From contig JAJEAD010000034.1 in NCBI GenBank assembly GCA_022824305.1, positions 1 through 52,582 on the forward strand: a stretch of DNA of 52,582 bases, given 5' to 3'. Position 1 is the stretch's first letter. Each line of letters starts with the position of its first letter. Both the position numbers and the translations under genes were made by a program. The notes beneath the pieces are model-generated. The model worked only from the letters and a program-made list of their open reading frames with translations. It did not search any database and was not told where the DNA came from. Of the stretch, positions 9,292-18,119 are shown piece by piece. The DNA comes from Gammaproteobacteria bacterium (GTDB lineage Bacteria > Pseudomonadota > Gammaproteobacteria > HK1).

Positions 9292-10455
9292 CTATCGCGG
9301 AGGGGATTCCGGGGGGAAGGCGGGCCGCGGCGGCTGCGCGTCCCGCCCCCCGAGCGGCCGCTGGTCCGCGATCGCGGCGCCTTCGGCAAGGTGCACGGTG
9401 GAAGTGGGGAAGGCCACCTCGGCGCCGTGCGCGCTCACGATCGCGAGTGTTCGCAGCAGCACGTCCTGCTTGACGTCGTGGAAGAAGGCCCACTTCGTGG
9501 TCTTCGTGTAGCAGTAGATGAAGAAGTCCAGTGACGAGGAGGCGAAGGTGTTGAAGGCGACCATGCAGATCTTGTCGTGCTCGATCTCGGGGTGCCCGTC
9601 CAGCATCGCCTTCACGTCGCCGACGATGCCCTCCATCTTGTCCGCATCGTCGTAGCGGATGCCGATGACCTCGTAGATCTCGCGGTTGCTCATGCGCGAG
9701 GGGTTCTGCACCGAGATGTTCGAGAAGACGGCGTTGGGAACGTAGAGCGGGCGCTGATTGAAGGTGCGGATCACCGTGAGGCGCCAGCCGATGCGCTCCA
9801 CCGTGCCCTCGATGTCGCGGTCCGGGGAGCGGATCCAGTCGCCCACCGCGAAGGGGCGGTCGAGGTAGATGATCAGGCCCCCGAAGAAGTTGGCGAGCAG
9901 GTCCTTCGCGGCGAAGCCGACCGCGATGCCCCCGATCCCGCCGAAGGCGAGCACTCCGGCGATGCTGTAGCCGAGCGTCTGCAGGACCACCAGCACCGCG
10001 GTGATGACGACCGAGAGGCGCAGGAGCTTCGCGATGGCGTCGTAGGTCGCCCGGTCGTAGGGCTCCTCGCGCTTCTTCTTCTCCTCGATGATGTTCCCTT
10101 CCACGGTGCGGATGAAGCGCACCAGGAACCACGCGATGAGCCCGACGATGGCCACGTCGCGCAGCGGCCTCGCCGCATCGAAGATCATGGCGCCGGTCTC
10201 GGCCTGGATGATCTGGATCGCGAACGCGATCCCGACCACCAGGATCATCGCCCGCACCGGCAGGCGGAGCGCGGTGAAGAGGCTCTGGTCCCACACCGTC
10301 GGGGTCTTCACCAGCACCCGCTCGATGCGGTCGCCCACGCCCTTGACGAAGAAGGCGGCGAGCAGGGTCGCGAACACGACCACGAAGACCTCGATGACCC
10401 AGGGCGCGAGGCCGATGGTGCCCACGTACTCCCTGAAGCTCTGGCTCATGTCCAT
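9292..10455 (-). CDS. MscS-family mechanosensitive channel
   Basis: This 387-residue inner-membrane protein should open under membrane tension and release solutes. There are hydrophobic helices at about residues 20-40, 70-90, 105-120 and 150-170. A glycine/alanine-rich pore helix (GIGGIAVGFAAKDLLANFF) runs into LDRPFAVGDWI, the conserved start of the MscS beta domain. The C-terminal alpha-beta domain follows, and the last roughly 25 residues are proline- and arginine-rich. It is closer in layout to the YnaI/YbiO type (extra N-terminal helices) than to the 286-residue MscS. The gene stands alone, with 60 bases to the next gene upstream. Confidence 0.9.
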   Translation of the reverse strand: MDMSQSFREYVGTIGLAPWVIEVFVVVFATLLAAFFVKGVGDRIERVLVKTPTVWDQSLFTALRLPVRAMILVVGIAFAIQIIQAETGAMIFDAARPLRDVAIVGLIAWFLVRFIRTVEGNIIEEKKKREEPYDRATYDAIAKLLRLSVVITAVLVVLQTLGYSIAGVLAFGGIGGIAVGFAAKDLLANFFGGLIIYLDRPFAVGDWIRSPDRDIEGTVERIGWRLTVIRTFNQRPLYVPNAVFSNISVQNPSRMSNREIYEVIGIRYDDADKMEGIVGDVKAMLDGHPEIEHDKICMVAFNTFASSSLDFFIYCYTKTTKWAFFHDVKQDVLLRTLAIVSAHGAEVAFPTSTVHLAEGAAIADQRPLGGRDAQPPRPAFPPESPPR

Positions 10456-10515
10456 CGCCGCGCCCCGGCTCCTCGGTGCCGCCTCGATTCCCGGTCGTGC
10501 CCGCCGGATGTCCGG

Positions 10516-11781
10516 CTACTTCACCACGACTTCCCGGGGGAGGGAGGAGAAGCGCTCGCAGCCGGTGTCGGTCACGCGAATCGTCTCGCTGAAGCCGACC
10601 CCGTAGTCGCGGTAGAGCAGGCAGAGCGGCACCATGTGGAAGGTCATGCCCGCCCGGAGCTCGCGCTCCTCACCGCGGCGCAGGCTGATGATCTCGCCCT
10701 CGCCCCAGTCCGGGGGATAGTTGACCCCGATGGAGTACCCGAGGCGGTGGCGGAAGTAGTCGCCGAATCCCGCCTTCTCCACCACCGCGCGCGCCTCCCG
10801 GTCCACCTCCTCCGAGGTCACCCCGGGGCGGATCACCTCCATCGCCCGGTCGACGGCGCCGATCACCGCTTCCGCGCAGGCGCGCTGCCGCGCGTCCGGC
10901 TCGCCGATGAAGAGGGTGCGCATGATCGCCACCGCGTAGCGCCACTGGCTGCAGGAGACCTCGAAGTACACGAGGTCCTTCTCGCCGATGGTCTCGCCGC
11001 GGGCGGTCTGGTGGGGCAGGCAGGTGCGCGGCCCCGAGAGGATGAAGGGGGGCAGGCCCATGTACTCCCCGGTGTTCTCGAGCAGCACGCGGTTGACCTC
11101 GGCGTTGACCCGGTCGTCCGACACCCCGGGGGCGCACATGTCCATGCCCGACTGCACCGCCTTGTCGAGGATCGCGGCGGAGCGGCGCATCATCGCGATC
11201 TCCTCGCCGGACTTGATCATGCGCGCGTTCCACAGGATGTCGATGGCGTCCTCGAAGGTGCACGAGGGCAGGGCGCGCGTCAGGGTCTCGTGCTCCTCGA
11301 CGGTGTAGAACCAGCCCTGCTTCTCCACCCCGATGCGCGTACCCTCCCCGAGCCCGAGCAGGCGCAGGACGTGGGCGGTGAGGGTGGGGGGATGCTCCCA
11401 GTCGTCGACCGGGACGAAGGAGGGAATCCACGCGTACTCCGGGATGTTGAGCGACTCGAAGCGCCGGAGGATCAGGACCGGATCGAATCCCGGCCCCATG
11501 ACCAGGCAGTGGTACTTGTAGTAGCCGGGCGTCTCGTAGCCGGTCATGTAGGTGATGTTCTCCGGAGAGCGCAGGCACAGCGCGTCGAGCCCGCGCTCGG
11601 CCATGGCGGCGAGCACCAGCTCGTAGCGGCGCAGGTACTCCTCGAGGCTGAAGCCGAGGCGGTGGTGGGTGATCATCTCGAAGTCGCCGCCGCCGGCGAG
11701 GCGCTTCGTTACCGTCTCGAACGCGGCTTCGGTGGCGATGTCGGCGACCGCGGTGATGCGCTTGGTGGTTTCCGTTGACAC
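10516..11781 (-). CDS. M24-fold (Xaa-Pro peptidase/creatinase) hydrolase, ectoine-hydrolase (DoeA/EutD)-like
   Basis: This 421-residue pita-bread-fold hydrolase has the N-terminal creatinase domain (LRSPENITYMTGYETPGYY) and the C-terminal M24 domain. The metal ligands of true aminopeptidases are mostly absent: the DxxRT aspartate is replaced (AVAIMRT) and the E of the IEPG motif is missing (FHMVPLC). The segment HRLGYSIGVNYPPDWGEG resembles DoeA/EutD ectoine hydrolases and creatinases, which work without metal. Hydrolysis of a small compatible-solute amide is therefore likelier than peptide cleavage. The GTG start at 11781 follows AAGGA; an upstream open stretch of 50 codons overlaps the next gene and was not used. 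It is probably co-transcribed with the 106-residue gene just upstream. Confidence 0.75.
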   Translation of the reverse strand: MSTETTKRITAVADIATEAAFETVTKRLAGGGDFEMITHHRLGFSLEEYLRRYELVLAAMAERGLDALCLRSPENITYMTGYETPGYYKYHCLVMGPGFDPVLILRRFESLNIPEYAWIPSFVPVDDWEHPPTLTAHVLRLLGLGEGTRIGVEKQGWFYTVEEHETLTRALPSCTFEDAIDILWNARMIKSGEEIAMMRRSAAILDKAVQSGMDMCAPGVSDDRVNAEVNRVLLENTGEYMGLPPFILSGPRTCLPHQTARGETIGEKDLVYFEVSCSQWRYAVAIMRTLFIGEPDARQRACAEAVIGAVDRAMEVIRPGVTSEEVDREARAVVEKAGFGDYFRHRLGYSIGVNYPPDWGEGEIISLRRGEERELRAGMTFHMVPLCLLYRDYGVGFSETIRVTDTGCERFSSLPREVVVK

Positions 11782-11797
11782 GTCGTCGGTTTCCTTG

Positions 11798-12118
11798 TCA
11801 GTTGGCGGTGGGGGTGGTTCGGGCCGCCGCTGCCCCTCCCGCGAGGAGGGCGGCGGTGATGGACAGGCGCTCCTGCTCCGGAGCCTGTTCCGGTTCGGGC
11901 CTCCCCGCCCGGCGGTACCAGTAGCGCGCATTGCCGAGGTCCCCCCGGAGGCGGTGCAGCCAGGCGTGGACCCACGCCGCGTCCGCGCCGCTCTCGGCCT
12001 GCACGATGCGGTGGGCCTCGTCCCATTCGTCCTTCGCGGCGTGCCACATGGCGCGGAGCGCGGCGGGAAGCGGAGGGGCTTCCCCGGAGAGGGAGGCTTC
12101 GAACTGCTCGATGTTCAC
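11798..12118 (-). CDS. Conserved small protein of unknown function
   Basis: The 106-residue protein has no signal peptide or membrane segment. The central part (MWHAAKDEWDEAHRIVQ, then AAWVHAWLHRLRGDLGNA) is helix-rich, with the spacing of a single TPR-like helical pair. I recall similar small proteins in proteobacteria but know no function. The GTG start at 12118 has GGGAGC nine bases upstream; an alternative ATG at 12193 would add 25 poorly structured residues. It ends 16 bases before the GTG of the M24 hydrolase, so the two probably form an operon. Confidence 0.65.
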   Translation of the reverse strand: MNIEQFEASLSGEAPPLPAALRAMWHAAKDEWDEAHRIVQAESGADAAWVHAWLHRLRGDLGNARYWYRRAGRPEPEQAPEQERLSITAALLAGGAAAARTTPTAN

Positions 12119-12203
12119 GTCGGGTTGCTCCCGGGGTGTTGAGGGCGGGAAGGGTCCGGTGAGAAGGGCGCGCCCGCGGCGGGAAATCGGCAAGACATCG
12201 CGG

Positions 12204-13085
12204 CTAGAGCGCCGGGCGCACTTCCTCGGCGAGCCAGCGGAACGCGTTGCGCAGGTCCCGGGCGGTGGACACCACGAACTCCACCACGAGGTGCTCGATG
12301 GGCAGGCGCTCGGTGTAGCTGCGCACGTACTCGATGGTCTGCTGACGGTCGCCCTCGAAGGTGGGGGCGGGGCTTCGCATCGGCGCGGGATCGATCTCCG
12401 TGGGGCGCAGGTACATGCGGTAGGTGAGGAAGGGAGCGGGGGAGGCGAGTCCCTGGATGAAGGCGTACTTCTCCGCCACTTCCTCGACCGGGATCTCGCT
12501 CGCGTGCCAGGCCTGCGCGAGGCGCGCGGTGCGCCGGAGCACCGGCTTCGCGTGGCCCCCGATCCAGATCGGGATGGGGCGCTGGACGGGCTTCGGCTCG
12601 AAGGCCGCGCCCGAGAAGCGGTGGTAGCGGCCCTCGAAGGCGGGGGCGGCCGCGGTCCAGAGCTCGCGCATGATGTCGAGGTACTCGTCGGTCATCGCCC
12701 CGCGCTCCGCGAAGGGCACCCCCAGCGCCTCGAACTCCTCCCGGTCCCAGCCCACGCCCGCTCCGAAGATCACCCGTCCGCCGGAGAGGTAGTCCAGGGT
12801 GGAGAGCATCTTCGCCTGCGCGAAGGGGTTTCGCAGCGGCACCACGACCACCGTGGTGCCGAGCTTCACCCGGCGCGTCTCCGCCGCCGCGTAGGCGAGG
12901 CAGACGAAGGGGTCGAGGAACTCCCGCCCGAAGGTCCCTCCGAAGGCCGGAGGAACCAGGATGTGGTCGGAGACCCACACCGAGTCGAAGCCGAGCGCCT
13001 CGGCGAGGCGTCCGGTGCCGACGCTCGCCTCCGGCGAGGTCACGTCGCCGTAGTTGGTGAGGCAGACCCCGACTTCGAGAGGCAT
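12204..13085 (-). CDS. LLM-class (luciferase-like) flavin oxidoreductase
   Basis: The 293-residue protein has the TIM-barrel fold of the bacterial luciferase/F420-dependent oxidoreductase family, which oxidises small organics with FMN or F420. Family marks are LAEALGFDSVWVSDHIL near the N-terminus, LGTTVVVVPLRNPF, the GGRVIFGAGVGWDREEFEALG segment around residue 100 (the typical flavin-binding loop) and IPIWIGGHAKPVLRRTA. The length fits. Substrate and cofactor cannot be fixed: F420 genes are not seen here, so FMN is possible. It lies between the small TPR-like gene and the HD-domain gene on the same strand. Confidence 0.82.
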   Translation of the reverse strand: MPLEVGVCLTNYGDVTSPEASVGTGRLAEALGFDSVWVSDHILVPPAFGGTFGREFLDPFVCLAYAAAETRRVKLGTTVVVVPLRNPFAQAKMLSTLDYLSGGRVIFGAGVGWDREEFEALGVPFAERGAMTDEYLDIMRELWTAAAPAFEGRYHRFSGAAFEPKPVQRPIPIWIGGHAKPVLRRTARLAQAWHASEIPVEEVAEKYAFIQGLASPAPFLTYRMYLRPTEIDPAPMRSPAPTFEGDRQQTIEYVRSYTERLPIEHLVVEFVVSTARDLRNAFRWLAEEVRPAL

Positions 13086-13112
13086 GCTCGTACCGGTTCC
13101 CCGGCGCGGCCC

Positions 13113-13715
13113 TCAGCCCGCCATCGTCTCCTGGAGCGCGAGGGGCCCCAGGCCGTCCCCGACCGCGGCGGGCCGGGCGAGAACGCGCTCCACCATCGGA
13201 GCGAAGAAGTCCAGCGGGAGCGAGTCGTAGGAGGGGTCGAAGGCGACCTGGTCGTAGAGCGCGCAGAACTCCACCGTGCGCCGGTAGCAGGGGTGGCCCC
13301 GGTAGCGGTCCCGGGCGTCGGGATCGAGTCCCAGGTGCTCGAAGAAGTAGTGCCCCTGGAAGAGCGGGTGGTGCTTGACCATCCAGTGGTTCTCCGCCGA
13401 GACGTAGGGCCTGAGCAGCGCGGCGGCGAAGTCCCCGTGGTTGAAGGTCGCCAGCGCCTCGCCGATATCGTGCAGCAGCGCGCACACCACGTACTCCTCG
13501 TCCCGGCCGTCGCGGAAGGCGCGGGTCGCGCTCTGGCGGCAGTGGTCGACCGCGCCGAGCGGCATCGTGTCCATCTTCACGCCCTCGATGCTGTGCAGGT
13601 ACTCGAGCAGGCGCGCAGGGATCAGGCCGGAGGACCGCGACTCCTCCGCCTCGATCGCATCCAGGTCGGCCTTGGTCGCCTCGGAGAACTTCGTCCAGGT
13701 CGGTGCTGCAAACAT
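13113..13715 (-). CDS. HD-domain protein, possible PhnZ/TmpB-type diiron enzyme
   Basis: The 200-residue HD-superfamily protein has His58 (DHCRQSATRA), the His82-Asp83 pair (ALLHDIGEAL), His93 (FNHGDF), His110 and the HH pair at 115-116 (WMVKHHPLFQGHYF). These fit a two-metal HD site. The pattern is closer to small HD proteins of the PhnZ/TmpB oxygenase type than to nucleotide phosphohydrolases, but that is an inference. The start is the ATG at 13715, preceded by GGAGG with an eight-base spacer; the open frame extends 36 codons further. It is divergent from the mpg gene and 27 bases ahead of the LLM oxidoreductase, so the two may share a pathway. Confidence 0.72.
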   Translation of the reverse strand: MFAAPTWTKFSEATKADLDAIEAEESRSSGLIPARLLEYLHSIEGVKMDTMPLGAVDHCRQSATRAFRDGRDEEYVVCALLHDIGEALATFNHGDFAAALLRPYVSAENHWMVKHHPLFQGHYFFEHLGLDPDARDRYRGHPCYRRTVEFCALYDQVAFDPSYDSLPLDFFAPMVERVLARPAAVGDGLGPLALQETMAG

Positions 13716-13840
13716 GCGCTCACCCTCCGACAGGTTCGCCCGCATGCTATGCGCGCGGCCTTTCCCCTTCAACGCCTCGCCCCCGGGCCGGCGGATGCGA
13801 GGCGGTGGCGCGATTGCGCGCATTCAGGCAGGCTTCGGCG

Positions 13841-14461
13841 GTGCCTCCGACGCACCGATCGCTGATTCCCGCACGCTTCTACTCTCGCGATGCCGAGGTC
13901 GTCGCCCCGGAGCTGCTGGGCATGCTGATCTGCCGGGAGGGCGTCGTGCTGCGCATCACCGAGGTCGAGGCCTACCGCTGGCCGGGCGACACCGCCTGCC
14001 ACGCGCGGCACGGCCGCACCGCAAGGAATGATGCGCTGTGGGGGCCGCCGGGGCGGGCCTACGTCTACCTCTGCTACGGCCTCCACCACATGCTCAACCT
14101 GGTGACCGGCCGGGACGGCGAGGCGGGCGCGGTGCTGGTGCGCGCGGCGGAGCCGGTGGCGGGCCTGGAGACCCTGCGCGCGCGCCGGCCCGGCGCCGAG
14201 GGGCCCGCCCTGCTCGCCGGTCCCGGCCGGCTCGGGGCCGCGCTCGCCCTCGAGCTGGACCTCAACCGGGAGCGCCTCTTCCGCCGCGGCAGCCTCGAAG
14301 TGCGTCGCGGCACGCCGCCGGAGGCCATCCGGTGCGGTCCGAGGATCGGCATCGACTATGCCGAGCCCGCCCACCGCGCGCTGCCCTGGCGCTTCGCGAT
14401 CGAGGGCACGCGCTGGGTGTCGCGCCGTGCCGGACTGGAGCACCTCGACGCCGTTCGATGA
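13841..14461 (+). CDS. 3-methyladenine DNA glycosylase (AAG/MPG family)
   Basis: This base-excision repair enzyme removes 3-methyladenine and related alkylated purines. The 206-residue protein shows [17 protein letters not shown] near residue 40, with the catalytic glutamate in TEVEAY, then [20 protein letters not shown], where Tyr and His of the active site lie, and GPGRLGAAL. The length matches bacterial family members (about 200). I chose the GTG at 13841; the GTG at 13805 is also possible, and neither has a strong ribosome site. It is transcribed away from the HD gene. Confidence 0.9.
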   Translation: MPPTHRSLIPARFYSRDAEVVAPELLGMLICREGVVLRITEVEAYRWPGDTACHARHGRTARNDALWGPPGRAYVYLCYGLHHMLNLVTGRDGEAGAVLVRAAEPVAGLETLRARRPGAEGPALLAGPGRLGAALALELDLNRERLFRRGSLEVRRGTPPEAIRCGPRIGIDYAEPAHRALPWRFAIEGTRWVSRRAGLEHLDAVR

Positions 14462-14522
14462 CGTATCCTCTTGCTCTTCGGCAGCGCGCTCTCGTGGCTC
14501 GAACGCAGTGGAGAACGGCACC

Positions 14523-15755
14523 ATGGTGAGAATCAACGGAGAGCGCCTGCTCGACGATCTGCGCACCCTGCGCGAGTTCGGCCGGGTCGGCCCCGGGGTG
14601 GTGCGCCAGGCGCTCTCCGACGTGGACATCGAGTCCCGCCACTGGCTGGTGGAGCGCATGGGCGAGGCGGGGCTCGACGCACGAATCGACGGCCTCGGCA
14701 CGGTGATCGGCCGCTCCCGGAGCGACGGCAAGGCGCTCCTCGTCGGCTCCCACACCGACACCCAGCCCACCGGGGGCTGGCTCGACGGCGCGATGGGCGT
14801 GATGTACGGCCTCGAGCTCGCCCGGGCCTTCCGCGAGCACGAGGAGACCCGCGACTTCGCCCTCGACGTCGCGTCGTGGATCGACGAGGAGGGCGCGTTC
14901 ATGGGGTGCCTCGGCAGCCTGGCCTTCTGCGACATGGTGGAGCCGGAGTCGCTCGCCGACGCCACCGGACCGGGCGGCGCCCGGCTCGGCGACGTGCTGC
15001 GCGAAGCGGGATTCGAAGGACGGCCCTGGACGCGCTTCGAGCCCGGCCGCTACGCCGGCTACCTGGAGGCGCACATCGAGCAGGGCCCCTACCTCGAGGA
15101 GGAGGAAAAGCGCATCGGGGTGGTCACCAGCATCGTCGGGATCCGCAGCTACCAGATCGCCTTCAAGGGCGAGCAGAACCACGCCGGCACCACGCCGATG
15201 CCGCGCCGCCGGGACGCGGCCACCGCCCTCATCGAGCTCGCGCACCGCATCAACCGGCGCTTTCCGGAGCGCACGGGCCCGAAGTCGGTGTGGACCATCG
15301 GCCAGATCGACGTCTTCCCCGGCGCGCCCAGCATCGTGCCCGGATCGGCGTGGATGAACGTGCAGTTTCGCGACGGCGAGGAGTCCCGGCTCGACGACCT
15401 GAGCGCCCTGCTCCACGAGCTGGTGACGGAGGCCGACGCGGGCGGCGAGGTCGAGGTCAGCATCCGCCGGGGCAACGAGCGGGTGGTGGCGGCGGCGATG
15501 GACGAGGGGTTCCAGGGCCATCTCGCCCGGGCGGCGGAGGTCCACGCCCCCGGCGCCTGGATGCGCATGCCGAGCGCGGCCGGGCACGATGCGCAGGTCA
15601 TCGCCCGGTGCATGCCGAGCGCGATGCTCTTCGTGCCGAGCATCGACGGCATCAGCCATGCCTTCGAGGAGGACACCGCGGAAGAGGACGTGGTGCTGGG
15701 ATGCCAGGTGTTCGCCGACGCGGCGGCCACGATTCTCTCCGAGCAGCGAGGATGA
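14523..15755 (+). CDS. M20-family amidase, hydantoinase/carbamoylase type
   Basis: The 410-residue dizinc hydrolase belongs to the N-carbamoyl-L-amino-acid hydrolase/allantoate amidohydrolase group and splits carbamoyl or ureido amides. Metal and substrate motifs in order are GSHTDTQPTGGWLDG (zinc His and bridging Asp), WIDEEGAFMGC (catalytic and zinc Glu), HIEQGP, NHAGTTPMPRR in the dimerisation lid, and SAAGHDAQ (zinc His) near the end. The start is the ATG at 14523, which begins the usual INGERLLDDL N-terminus. It ends four bases before the FAD amine oxidase gene, so the pair is co-transcribed and likely acts on one nitrogen compound. Confidence 0.88.
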   Translation: MVRINGERLLDDLRTLREFGRVGPGVVRQALSDVDIESRHWLVERMGEAGLDARIDGLGTVIGRSRSDGKALLVGSHTDTQPTGGWLDGAMGVMYGLELARAFREHEETRDFALDVASWIDEEGAFMGCLGSLAFCDMVEPESLADATGPGGARLGDVLREAGFEGRPWTRFEPGRYAGYLEAHIEQGPYLEEEEKRIGVVTSIVGIRSYQIAFKGEQNHAGTTPMPRRRDAATALIELAHRINRRFPERTGPKSVWTIGQIDVFPGAPSIVPGSAWMNVQFRDGEESRLDDLSALLHELVTEADAGGEVEVSIRRGNERVVAAAMDEGFQGHLARAAEVHAPGAWMRMPSAAGHDAQVIARCMPSAMLFVPSIDGISHAFEEDTAEEDVVLGCQVFADAAATILSEQRG

Positions 15756-15759
15756 GCCG

Positions 15760-17106
15760 ATGAGCGCAAGTACACGAGTATCCCGGCGCCGCTTCGTGGG
15801 GGGCGCCGCCGCGCTGGGGGCGCTGCCGCTGCTCTCCCGCAGGGCGGCGGCGGCCGAGGTCGACGTGGTCGTGGTGGGGGCGGGCGCGGCCGGGCTCGCC
15901 GCCACCCGCGAGCTGCTGCGCCAGGGAATGTCGGTCGCCACGCTGGAGGCGAGCTCCCGGATCGGAGGGCGCGTGCACACCGACCTCGCCCGCTTCGGGG
16001 TGCCCTACGACATCGGGGCGCACTGGATGCACCTCGGGGCGACGAACCCTTTCCTGCGCTACGCCCGGGACAACGGCTTCGACGTCTACGCGGCTCCGAC
16101 CGAGGAGACCGTCTACGTCGGCGACCGCGAGGCGAGCGAAGCGGAGTACGCCGCCTACGACGCCGCGTACGAGGCCGCCATCGGGGCGATATCCGCCGCC
16201 GGCCGGCAGAGCCGGGACGTGAGCCCGGCCTCGGTGGTCCCCGACGGGGGTCCCTGGCACGACTTCGTGCACTTCCTCATCGGGCCGTGGGAGATGGGCA
16301 AGGACTTCGACGGCTTCTCCTGCGCCGACTGGTGGAGCGGCGATGACGGGACGGACTGGTACTGCCGGGAGGGCTACGGGGCGGTGGTCGCCCACAGCGC
16401 CCGGGACCTCGATGTCCGCCTGTCGACCCGCGTGAGAAGCATCGACTGGAGCGGGAGCGGGGTGGCGGTGGAGACGGACAGCGGGAGCATTCGCGCCCGG
16501 GCGTGCATCGTCACCGTCTCCACCGGAGTGCTGGCGAGCGGCGACATCCGCTTCGTGCCCGAGCTCCCCGCCGAGAAGCTCGAGTCCTTCCACGGCATCA
16601 GCATGGGGTTCTACGACCACATCGCGCTGCTCTTCGACGAGAACGTGTTCGGCACCGCGCCCGACGAGTACCTCCTCTACAACGCCTCCACCCACGGTGC
16701 GCACTCCCCCGCGCTGATGGGGCTGCTCACCAACGTCTCGGGCACCGGGCTGACGCTGGCCGACGTCGGCGGGGACTTCGCCCGGGAGCTCGAAGAGGCG
16801 GACGGGGAGGCGGCGATCGACTTCGCGAAGGCGGAGCTGCGGAAGATGTTCGGTGGCGCCATCGAAGGGCACCTCGTCAAGGCCCACTTCACCCGGTGGG
16901 GCCGGAACCCCCTCACGCGCGGCTCCTACGCTTCGGCGAATCCGGGCGCCTTCCCCCTTCGCTCCGCGCTCCGCCGGCCGGTGGGCGACCGGGTGTGGTT
17001 CGCGGGAGAGGCGTGCAGTCCCGGCGAGTGGGCGACGGTCGGGGGCGCCCACCACTCCGGCGAGGAGGCCGCGCGCGTCGTCGCCGCCGATATCCGCTCG
17101 GCCTGA
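15760..17106 (+). CDS. Tat-exported FAD-dependent amine oxidase
   Basis: This 448-residue flavin amine oxidase is predicted to be folded in the cytoplasm and exported by Tat. The signal SRRRFVGGAAALGALPLL (twin arginines at 9-10) ends in an AAAA-E cleavage region. The dinucleotide motif VVVGAGAAGLAATREL with GGRVHT follows at about residues 35-72. The C-terminal FAD motif is DRVWFAGEACSPGEWATVGG (about 410-430), as in monoamine and polyamine oxidases. Oxidative deamination of an amine in the periplasm is the likely reaction; the substrate is unknown. It sits directly behind the M20 amidase, which suggests that one product feeds the other. Confidence 0.88.
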   Translation: MSASTRVSRRRFVGGAAALGALPLLSRRAAAAEVDVVVVGAGAAGLAATRELLRQGMSVATLEASSRIGGRVHTDLARFGVPYDIGAHWMHLGATNPFLRYARDNGFDVYAAPTEETVYVGDREASEAEYAAYDAAYEAAIGAISAAGRQSRDVSPASVVPDGGPWHDFVHFLIGPWEMGKDFDGFSCADWWSGDDGTDWYCREGYGAVVAHSARDLDVRLSTRVRSIDWSGSGVAVETDSGSIRARACIVTVSTGVLASGDIRFVPELPAEKLESFHGISMGFYDHIALLFDENVFGTAPDEYLLYNASTHGAHSPALMGLLTNVSGTGLTLADVGGDFARELEEADGEAAIDFAKAELRKMFGGAIEGHLVKAHFTRWGRNPLTRGSYASANPGAFPLRSALRRPVGDRVWFAGEACSPGEWATVGGAHHSGEEAARVVAADIRSA

Positions 17107-17445
17107 GCGCCGGGGACGTGTTGAAAGCGCGTCGTGGCGCTACGCGCGAGAGGGGTTTGGAGCCTGCGCCCAACGGGAAGGTGGCGGGCACGTGTCGCGG
17201 GACTCGGAGACGGCGCGAGACCCGCATTCTGGCGACGTCCGGAAACACGAAGAACCTGTGGCAAGAGTTCGGGTTGTAGCGGTGCTGCTTCCCGGCGGTG
17301 TGCGGTACGGATGCATGGGCAGCATCGACGGGCGGTACCTGCTAAACGGGGAGTTATGTAGAAAGGTTACAAAGACCCGAGGCTCCAGGATGGCGAGAGG
17401 CTCTAACCTTGAGGGAAATTCTCGTTAAATCAATATCTTATTGGC
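17107..17445. other. 339-base spacer at the edge of an accessory island
   Basis: No gene is supported here. Base composition changes within it: the first half is GC-rich like the amine oxidase, and the second half (from about 17340) is AT-rich. It therefore probably contains the left junction of the 17.3-21.0 kb island. No clear inverted or direct repeat end was found by eye. Confidence 0.5.
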
Positions 17446-17808
17446 CTATCCCTTTCGAATAGAGGCAGCTTCGAGGTCCTCCACTGTCGGAGGTGTGACT
17501 GAGCGCCAGTCAGAATCGAACACGCGGTCTTGGTCGCGTTCCGAGTCCGTGGACGTCAGGAGTCCGTTACCAGAGCGGCTCGTGTTCTTCTGGGCGACCA
17601 AGACGGTTAGCGGGGGCAGGTTCTTGCCGTCACAGAATCGCATTACTGGTTCAAGGAACTGCCACAATGGTCTAAGGCCTCTGAATCCCAGGAGGTCCGC
17701 GATCTCCGTGTACGTGTAGGTCTCGCCCTTCGCCGCGGCACGGACCAGCGGGTGCCAGACTTCCAGTGCTCTGTCGTACTTCGTTATTGGGTGGAGAGTA
17801 GGCGCCAT
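17446..17808 (-). CDS. Small protein resembling the MGMT/ATL winged-helix domain
   Basis: This 120-residue protein is not a known family to me by name. Residues about 25-80 (VWHPLVRAAAKGETYTYTEI, then ADLLGF and LPPLTVLVAQKN) follow the layout of the DNA-binding domain of O6-alkylguanine transferases: xWxxLxxIPxGxTxxYxxIA, then NPLPIIVPCHRV. The reactive cysteine motif PCHR is replaced by VAQK, as happens in alkyltransferase-like proteins. A DNA-binding role is an inference. It is the last gene of a minus-strand series beginning with pyrE. ATG start at 17808; an upstream extension to 17874 lacks similarity. Confidence 0.55.
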   Translation of the reverse strand: MAPTLHPITKYDRALEVWHPLVRAAAKGETYTYTEIADLLGFRGLRPLWQFLEPVMRFCDGKNLPPLTVLVAQKNTSRSGNGLLTSTDSERDQDRVFDSDWRSVTPPTVEDLEAASIRKG

Positions 17809-17925
17809 AAGCCGTGTCACCGGAGACGGTGCGGAGCGATGTCGAAGACTTGAGCGAAGAGGCGCTGGTACCACGTGACTTTCACGTAGGGCCTATTCGG
17901 ATGGCCGTGCGCGATGCGGTGGCCG

Positions 17926-18117
17926 TCAGTCGATGCACCGACAGCGCTTCGCTGCATGTCCGGTTTCCTCCGCGAACTGCGATGATGTTTCGAGACTGGG
18001 GTGGAGGGTGTATGCCTCATCCTCTCTCCAGGTCCCGTCCAAGTGCGTGCCAAGGTGGCCGCAGCTCTCGTGGTGCACGGAAATGTAATCGGGGCCGTTC
18101 CAGGTGACATAGCTCAT
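17926..18117 (-). CDS. Small Cys/His-rich protein, unknown
   Basis: The open frame encodes 63 residues starting MSYVTWNGPDYISVHHESCG and ending CRCID. Histidines and cysteines (HHESCGHLGTHL and CRC) could bind a metal, though no known zinc-finger spacing is met. Its ATG lies two bases beyond the stop of the preceding small frame, which suggests translational coupling. Coding character (codon bias, neighbour spacing) is better than in overlapping frames, but nothing is recognised. Confidence 0.45.
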   Translation of the reverse strand: MSYVTWNGPDYISVHHESCGHLGTHLDGTWREDEAYTLHPSLETSSQFAEETGHAAKRCRCID

Positions 18118-18119
18118 AG

